Shown here: in pieces, positions 60,512-64,000 of the stretch
Layout of the letters: every line of letters begins with the position of its first letter
How positions within the stretch are numbered: the stretch's first letter is position 1
Origin: Nitrospirillum amazonense
GTDB lineage: Bacteria; Pseudomonadota; Alphaproteobacteria; Azospirillales; Azospirillaceae
Length of the DNA stretch: 64,000 nt
Direction of reading: 5' to 3'
Assembly (NCBI RefSeq): GCF_007828045.1
Contig: NZ_VITN01000020.1
Span: 1-64,000 of the forward strand
The notes under the pieces: generated by a model
What the model was told of the DNA's origin: nothing
Database searches by the model: none
What the model saw: only the letters and a program-made list of their open reading frames with translations
Position numbers and translations under genes: made by a program

Positions 60512-61070
60512 GTCTTGCTCCCCGATTTTAGTGGAGCGGCGGCTGGTTTCCCCGGGGCATCGGTCCCTGGGGAATGGGTGGTTCAGCACGCCGTTCTACC
60601 TACAGAGGAACGCCTGGCCGGGGGCCAAGTCAATTCATTTTTTCCATTTTTCTTATTTTTGATCTAAAAATTCCATTCTAATCCCCTTCCTACATGGAAC
60701 CAAAGTTCAGGAAGATAGAAGGGGCCGCCGGCGAAGATATTGGAATCGCTTGCATTGCCGGGACAAGACATACGGCCGCATCGCGCAGCAGAACGAGCAT
60801 GCCGCAAGGTGCTGTTTCACAGGGGTGCGAAAAGAGCGCTTTCCCTACCCTTCCGCGGCAGCGACGCCACTTGCCGATGCATAGCCTCAGACCAGAGGAA
60901 ACCCTTAGGATGCACTCATTTGGTTTCAGGCGGCGCGCAGGACCCCGCTGCTTTTCCGACTCGCGAGGGCCGTCATCGCGGCAATCGTATGGAAAATAAT
61001 TTCCATCTTTTGATAAATGGGAATATATTTATCGAAACAAACCCGCCACATGACAGGGAAAGCCGCAGCC
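60512..61070. promoter_or_regulatory. 559-bp divergent intergenic region with two palindromes
   Basis: No gene is evident. The left part (60635-60690) is AT-rich and probably holds the promoter of the receptor at 57557-60511. The right part holds two dyads before the GH29 gene: ATGGAAA-ATAA-TTTCCAT (60989-61006) and GATAAAT-GGGAATAT-ATTTATC (61012-61033). They are good operator candidates for the adjacent plus-strand gene. Confidence 0.6.
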
Positions 61071-62453
61071 ATGGCCGTCATCCGCCACCGCCTCGCCACC
61101 ATCCTGGCCGGCACCGCCCTCGCCACGCTCATGGCGCTCGGCGTTGGGGCCAGGGCGGACACCGCGCCGCCGGCTGCGGCCCAGGCCTATACGCCGACGG
61201 CGGAGAACCTGGCCGCGCGGCAGTGGTTCCAGGATGCCCGGTTCGGCGTCTTCCTGCACTGGGGCCTGTATAGCGAACTGGGCGGCGCCGGCAAGATGGG
61301 CATCGCCGAATGGATCATGGATGAGAACCAGATCCCCGCCCGCCACTACGAACGCCTGGCCCGCTTCTTCAACCCCACGGCCTTCGACGCCGACGCCTGG
61401 GCGCAGACCTTCAAGGCGGCGGGCGCCCGCTACGTCGTCATCACGTCGAAGCACCATGAGGGCTTCGCCATGTTCGCCAGCAAGGCCAGCCCCTACAACG
61501 TCGTCGACGCCACCCCCTTCCATCGCGACCCGCTGGCCGAACTGGCCGCCGCCTGCCGCAAGGCCGGGCTGAAGCTGTTCTTCTATTACTCGCAGCTGGA
61601 TTGGCACCATCCCGACTATTTCCCCCAAGGAACGACAGGGCATGCCTCGGAGCGGCCGGCCGGCGGCGACTGGGACCGCTACATTGATTTCGAGCAGGCG
61701 CAGCTGCGTGAGCTGCTGACCTACTATGGGCCCATCGGCGGCATCTGGTTCGACGGTTGGTGGGACCAGAAGGACACGGCCATGCGCGACCGCTGGCGCC
61801 TGGATGAGACCTACCGCCTGATCCACGGCCTGCAGCCGGCCGCCCTGATTGGCAACAACCACCACCAGGCGCCCTTCCCCGGCGAAGACTTCCAGATGTT
61901 CGAGCGCGACCTGCCGGGCGAGAACAGCATGGGTTTCAACACAGCCGGCGTCAGCGCCCTACCCCTGGAAATGGCCGAGACCATGAACGGCTCCTGGGGC
62001 TTCAACATGATCGACGACCAGTACAAGTCGACCGCGACCCTGATCCGCAGCCTGGTGGGCGCCGCCGGCCGCAACGCCAACTTCCTGCTGAACACGGGTC
62101 CCATGCCCAATGGCGAGCTGCAGCCGGAGAACGTCCAGACCCTGAAGGACATGGGACAATGGCTGAAGCGCTATGGTGAGAGCGTCTACCAGACCCGGGG
62201 CGGCCCCGTGGCGCCACGCCCCTGGGGCGTCACCACCCAGGCACCGGGCCGGGTCTATGTCCACGTCCTGGACTGGAAGGATGGGCCCCTGTTCCTGCCG
62301 CTGACCCAGGCCGTGCGCAAGGCGACCCTGCTGCGCGACGGCAGCGCCGTGCCGGTGCAGACCCGGCCGGACGGTCTGGAACTGACCCTGCCGGCCGCGA
62401 CAGGCGAGGCTATGGACGGTTGGGACCGGGTGATCCGCCTGGACCTTCAGTGA
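61071..62453 (+). CDS. GH29 alpha-L-fucosidase, third copy
   Basis: The 460-residue enzyme has a Sec signal (MAVIRHRLATILAGTALATL to about residue 29) and a GH29 barrel with WFQDARFGVFLHWGLYSELG, VVITSKHHEGFAMFAS, FFYYSQLDWHHPDYF and the nucleophile Asp in PIGGIWFDGWWD. It is the shortest of the three GH29 enzymes and lacks extra domains. I use the ATG at 61071 because AGGGAAA is ten bases upstream; ATG codons at 61017 and 61050 lack a ribosome site and the former lies in a putative operator. It is monocistronic and divergent from the third TonB-dependent receptor. Confidence 0.9.
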   Translation: MAVIRHRLATILAGTALATLMALGVGARADTAPPAAAQAYTPTAENLAARQWFQDARFGVFLHWGLYSELGGAGKMGIAEWIMDENQIPARHYERLARFFNPTAFDADAWAQTFKAAGARYVVITSKHHEGFAMFASKASPYNVVDATPFHRDPLAELAAACRKAGLKLFFYYSQLDWHHPDYFPQGTTGHASERPAGGDWDRYIDFEQAQLRELLTYYGPIGGIWFDGWWDQKDTAMRDRWRLDETYRLIHGLQPAALIGNNHHQAPFPGEDFQMFERDLPGENSMGFNTAGVSALPLEMAETMNGSWGFNMIDDQYKSTATLIRSLVGAAGRNANFLLNTGPMPNGELQPENVQTLKDMGQWLKRYGESVYQTRGGPVAPRPWGVTTQAPGRVYVHVLDWKDGPLFLPLTQAVRKATLLRDGSAVPVQTRPDGLELTLPAATGEAMDGWDRVIRLDLQ

Positions 62454-62493
62454 TGGAATGGAAGCGGGCGGCCGGAGCTGGGTTCCAGCCACC

Positions 62494-62804
62494 CTACTCC
62501 GTCCGCTTCACCCTCGTGAGCGTGCGGAGGAGATGTGCATGCAGGATCCTGTCGCGAACCAGCGCGAAGAACTTAGGCGGCAGCATTCCGTACTCGAAGC
62601 GGGCTGGTTTTCGGCAAGATCATTCGACGGTGTATGTGTCACCGGCACGACAGTGACTACCTCCCGCCCCGCAACGATCTGGCGGGCGGCGACGATGGCG
62701 CAGGGCCGGTCTTTCCGGCCATCTTCCGCGCCCTGGCGGTGTTCCCGCTCCCATAGATACGCGTAGGAAATCACGAGGCCCGGCCGCGGCGTCGGTAGGC
62801 TCAT
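62494..62804 (-). pseudogene. PemK/MazF-like toxin gene with internal deletion
   Basis: The first ~60 codons encode a normal start of a PemK-like growth inhibitor (PRPGLVISYAYLWEREHRQG, DGRKDRPCAIVAARQ, VVPVTHTPSND). The original frame then runs out of homology and stops at 62508. In the next frame the family's C-terminal end is preserved (RFEYGMLPPKFFALVRDRIL, ending RVKRTE at a stop at 62494). The central ~40 residues of the family are missing, so a deletion that also shifts the frame lies near 62610. The toxin should be inactive. It starts 5 bp after the antitoxin stop. Confidence 0.72.
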
Positions 62805-62809
62805 GAAGG

Positions 62810-63061
62810 TCAGTCTTCAAGAAGCTTGTCGAGATGATCGAATTCGGCGGGCACGGTGCTGTCGGCGATGGCCTTGAGGGTGTCCACATCCAGGTCCTCG
62901 ACCTTGCGGGCAACCCGCCCCTTCATCAATATCTCAAAGAACGCCGCCGACACCGGCACCGTATGGGTACGGCCATTCTTGGTGATCGCCACCGGAGCCT
63001 GTTGCGCGGCATCCTGGTAGCGCCCGACATGCTGCTGGAATTCGCTGGATGTGATTTTCAT
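62810..63061 (-). CDS. Phd/YefM-like antitoxin
   Basis: The 83-residue protein begins MKITSSEFQQHVGRYQDAAQ and continues APVAITKNGRTHTVPVSAAF, the DNA-binding N-terminal pattern of Phd/YefM antitoxins, with an acidic C-terminal tail (VPAEFDHLDKLLED) for toxin binding. GGAGG precedes the ATG. It sits directly before a deleted PemK-like toxin gene, so it is an orphaned antitoxin that may still repress its own promoter or neutralise related toxins. The upstream dyad fits autoregulation. Confidence 0.85.
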   Translation of the reverse strand: MKITSSEFQQHVGRYQDAAQQAPVAITKNGRTHTVPVSAAFFEILMKGRVARKVEDLDVDTLKAIADSTVPAEFDHLDKLLED

Positions 63062-63075
63062 GGCCTCCGCTCCTC

Positions 63076-63103
63076 TTTATCTAAAATAGATAAAATAGAT
63101 AAA
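63076..63103. promoter_or_regulatory. Antitoxin operator: dyad plus extra half-site
   Basis: TTTATCTA (63076-63083) and TAGATAAA (63087-63094) are exact reverse complements around AAA, and TAGATAAA recurs at 63096-63103. The cluster lies 15-42 bp upstream of the antitoxin start and is a likely autorepression site. Confidence 0.65.
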
Positions 63104-63123
63104 GTTGGCGAGGACAATCAGCC

Positions 63124-63933
63124 TCAGCGGCGCATGATCCAATCGTGCGCCGGATCGTTGCGGAATATCCAGCGCCGCTCCGGCCCCGCCATCACGTTGA
63201 GGTAATAGAGGTCATAGCCGTGCGGCGCGCCCACGGGGTGATAGCCCCGGGGGACCATGACCACGTCGCCGTCCTGCACGCAGATGGTCTCATCCAGGCT
63301 GCGATCGTCGGTATACACACGCTGGAAAGCGAAGCCCTGGGGCGGGTTCAGGCGGTGATAGTAGGTTTCCTCCAGCGCCGTCTCCTGCCCCGTCTCGGCC
63401 GTGTCGTGCTTGTGCGGCGGATAACTGGACCAGTGGCCGCCCGGGGTGATGACCTCCACCACCAGCAGGCTGTCGGCCGGCTTGCCCTCCGGCAGGATGT
63501 TGCGGACATGGCGGGTGTTCGTGCCCTGGCCCCGCATCTCGCGCGGCATCTCATCCGCGGCGATGACGCGGGCCTGGGCACCGGCCCGGCCCGGCGCGGT
63601 GCAGACCGCCAGCTCGACGGCGTCCGTCGCCATCACACCATAGGGCTGGCCCGCCGGCACATAGACCGCGCCGGGCGCCTTGTCCTCGAAAACGCTGGCG
63701 CGGCCGCCTACGGGGCCCAGGTCCTGGCCCCCCGCCGTCACCCGCGCCGTGCCGGACAGCACCACCAGGCAGGCCTCGCGCCCCAGCTCCACCCCATCGA
63801 GGGTCCGCCCCGGCGCCAGCCGATACAGGCGGAAACCGACATGGGTCCAGCCGGCGCTTTCCGGCGTCACCTCCAGCACGCGGCCATCGGCGCCGGGCGC
63901 CTGGGAACGCACCAGCAAGGGCGACGCGGTCAT
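63124..63933 (-). CDS. iolB: 5-deoxy-glucuronate isomerase
   Basis: The 269-residue bicupin enzyme isomerises 5-deoxy-D-glucuronate to 2-deoxy-5-keto-D-gluconate in myo-inositol catabolism. Family landmarks are GWTHVGFRLYRLAPG, the metal-binding YPPHKHDTAE, ALEETYYHRLNPPQGFAFQR, GDVVMVPRGYHPVGAPHGYD and the C-terminal WIFRNDPAHDWI. Its ATG overlaps the stop of the upstream gene (ATGA), so it is part of an iol operon entering from the right edge. The mmsA/iolA-type dehydrogenase at 21057 could serve the same pathway. Confidence 0.95.
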   Translation of the reverse strand: MTASPLLVRSQAPGADGRVLEVTPESAGWTHVGFRLYRLAPGRTLDGVELGREACLVVLSGTARVTAGGQDLGPVGGRASVFEDKAPGAVYVPAGQPYGVMATDAVELAVCTAPGRAGAQARVIAADEMPREMRGQGTNTRHVRNILPEGKPADSLLVVEVITPGGHWSSYPPHKHDTAETGQETALEETYYHRLNPPQGFAFQRVYTDDRSLDETICVQDGDVVMVPRGYHPVGAPHGYDLYYLNVMAGPERRWIFRNDPAHDWIMRR

Positions 63934-64000
63934 GACGCCACCGTCAGGCCGGCGCCCGCCGCCGCCTGCCGCAGGTGGCGCAGGCCCATCTCGCCGTACT
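63930..64000 (-). CDS. C-terminal fragment of a probable IolE (myo-inosose-2 dehydratase)
   Basis: Only the last 23 codons are in the window (YGEMGLRHLRQAAAGAGLTV and a final AS). The short helix resembles the C-terminal end of IolE-type xylose-isomerase-like proteins. The main support is its coupling to iolB by a 4-bp ATGA overlap. Another iol protein is possible. Confidence 0.5.
   Translation of the reverse strand, partial: YGEMGLRHLRQAAAGAGLTVAS

Noticed and set aside
60590-60988. Possible small genes in the gap before the third fucosidase
   Set aside because: Open frames here lack ribosome sites and domain resemblance, and composition is irregular; I treat the stretch as non-coding.
62620-62913. 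97-codon minus-strand frame spanning the antitoxin-toxin junction
   Set aside because: It is out of frame with both the Phd-like antitoxin and the PemK-like toxin, and its sequence is low in complexity.

Overview
The window is high-GC, densely coding DNA that reads as an alphaproteobacterium. I infer this from the large TonB-dependent receptors, the twin-arginine exported hydrolases, the MHS and CitMHS transporters and the inositol genes. An Azospirillaceae-like or sphingomonad/Caulobacter-like host is possible, but I cannot fix the genus from sequence alone.

Layout. Positions 1-3783 hold the end of an autotransporter, a RidA protein, a dGTPase and an MHS-family transporter. Positions 4291-6939 hold a stub of an AraC-type regulator followed by a hydroxycinnamoyl-CoA hydratase/lyase and an acyl-CoA (feruloyl-CoA-like) ligase. 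Positions 6994-13906 form an uncharacterised uptake and catabolism block: a TonB-dependent receptor, a divergent LysR regulator, a two-subunit AtuA-like (DUF1446) pair and a CitMHS transporter. A secreted tannase/feruloyl esterase follows at 14185-15738. Its natural partners are the ligase and lyase of the ferulate/p-coumarate route.

A complete Tn3-family transposon occupies 15758-20068. It has near-identical 36-bp terminal inverted repeats and a 5-bp target duplication (ATCAT). It carries a serine resolvase and a VapBC toxin-antitoxin pair, but its transposase is broken by two frameshifts. The insertion replaced the last two codons of a LysR gene that stands divergent to a methylmalonate-semialdehyde dehydrogenase.

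Positions 22568-62453 are dominated by a eukaryotic N-glycan utilisation locus. The minus-strand operon runs from a TonB-dependent receptor through GH29, GH18, GH20, GH2, GH3, GH125, GH35 and GH92 to a sugar mutarotase. This matches in content the nixE-nixL plant N-glycan cluster described in Xanthomonas campestris. A plus-strand block supplies N-acetylglucosamine import and catabolism (MFS transporter, BadF-type kinase, SIS-type deaminase, NagA, ROK regulator, ROK kinase) and ends in a secreted protein that I cannot assign to a glycoside hydrolase family. A second receptor module (TonB-dependent receptor, GH125, GH92, GH29-B) and a third GH29 enzyme complete the locus. Together the genes could strip fucose, xylose, galactose, mannose and GlcNAc from N-glycans in the periplasm and feed GlcNAc into central metabolism.

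The right end holds an intact Phd/YefM-type antitoxin next to a PemK-like toxin gene with an internal deletion, then iolB and the end of what is probably iolE. I saw no rRNA, tRNA or CRISPR array.
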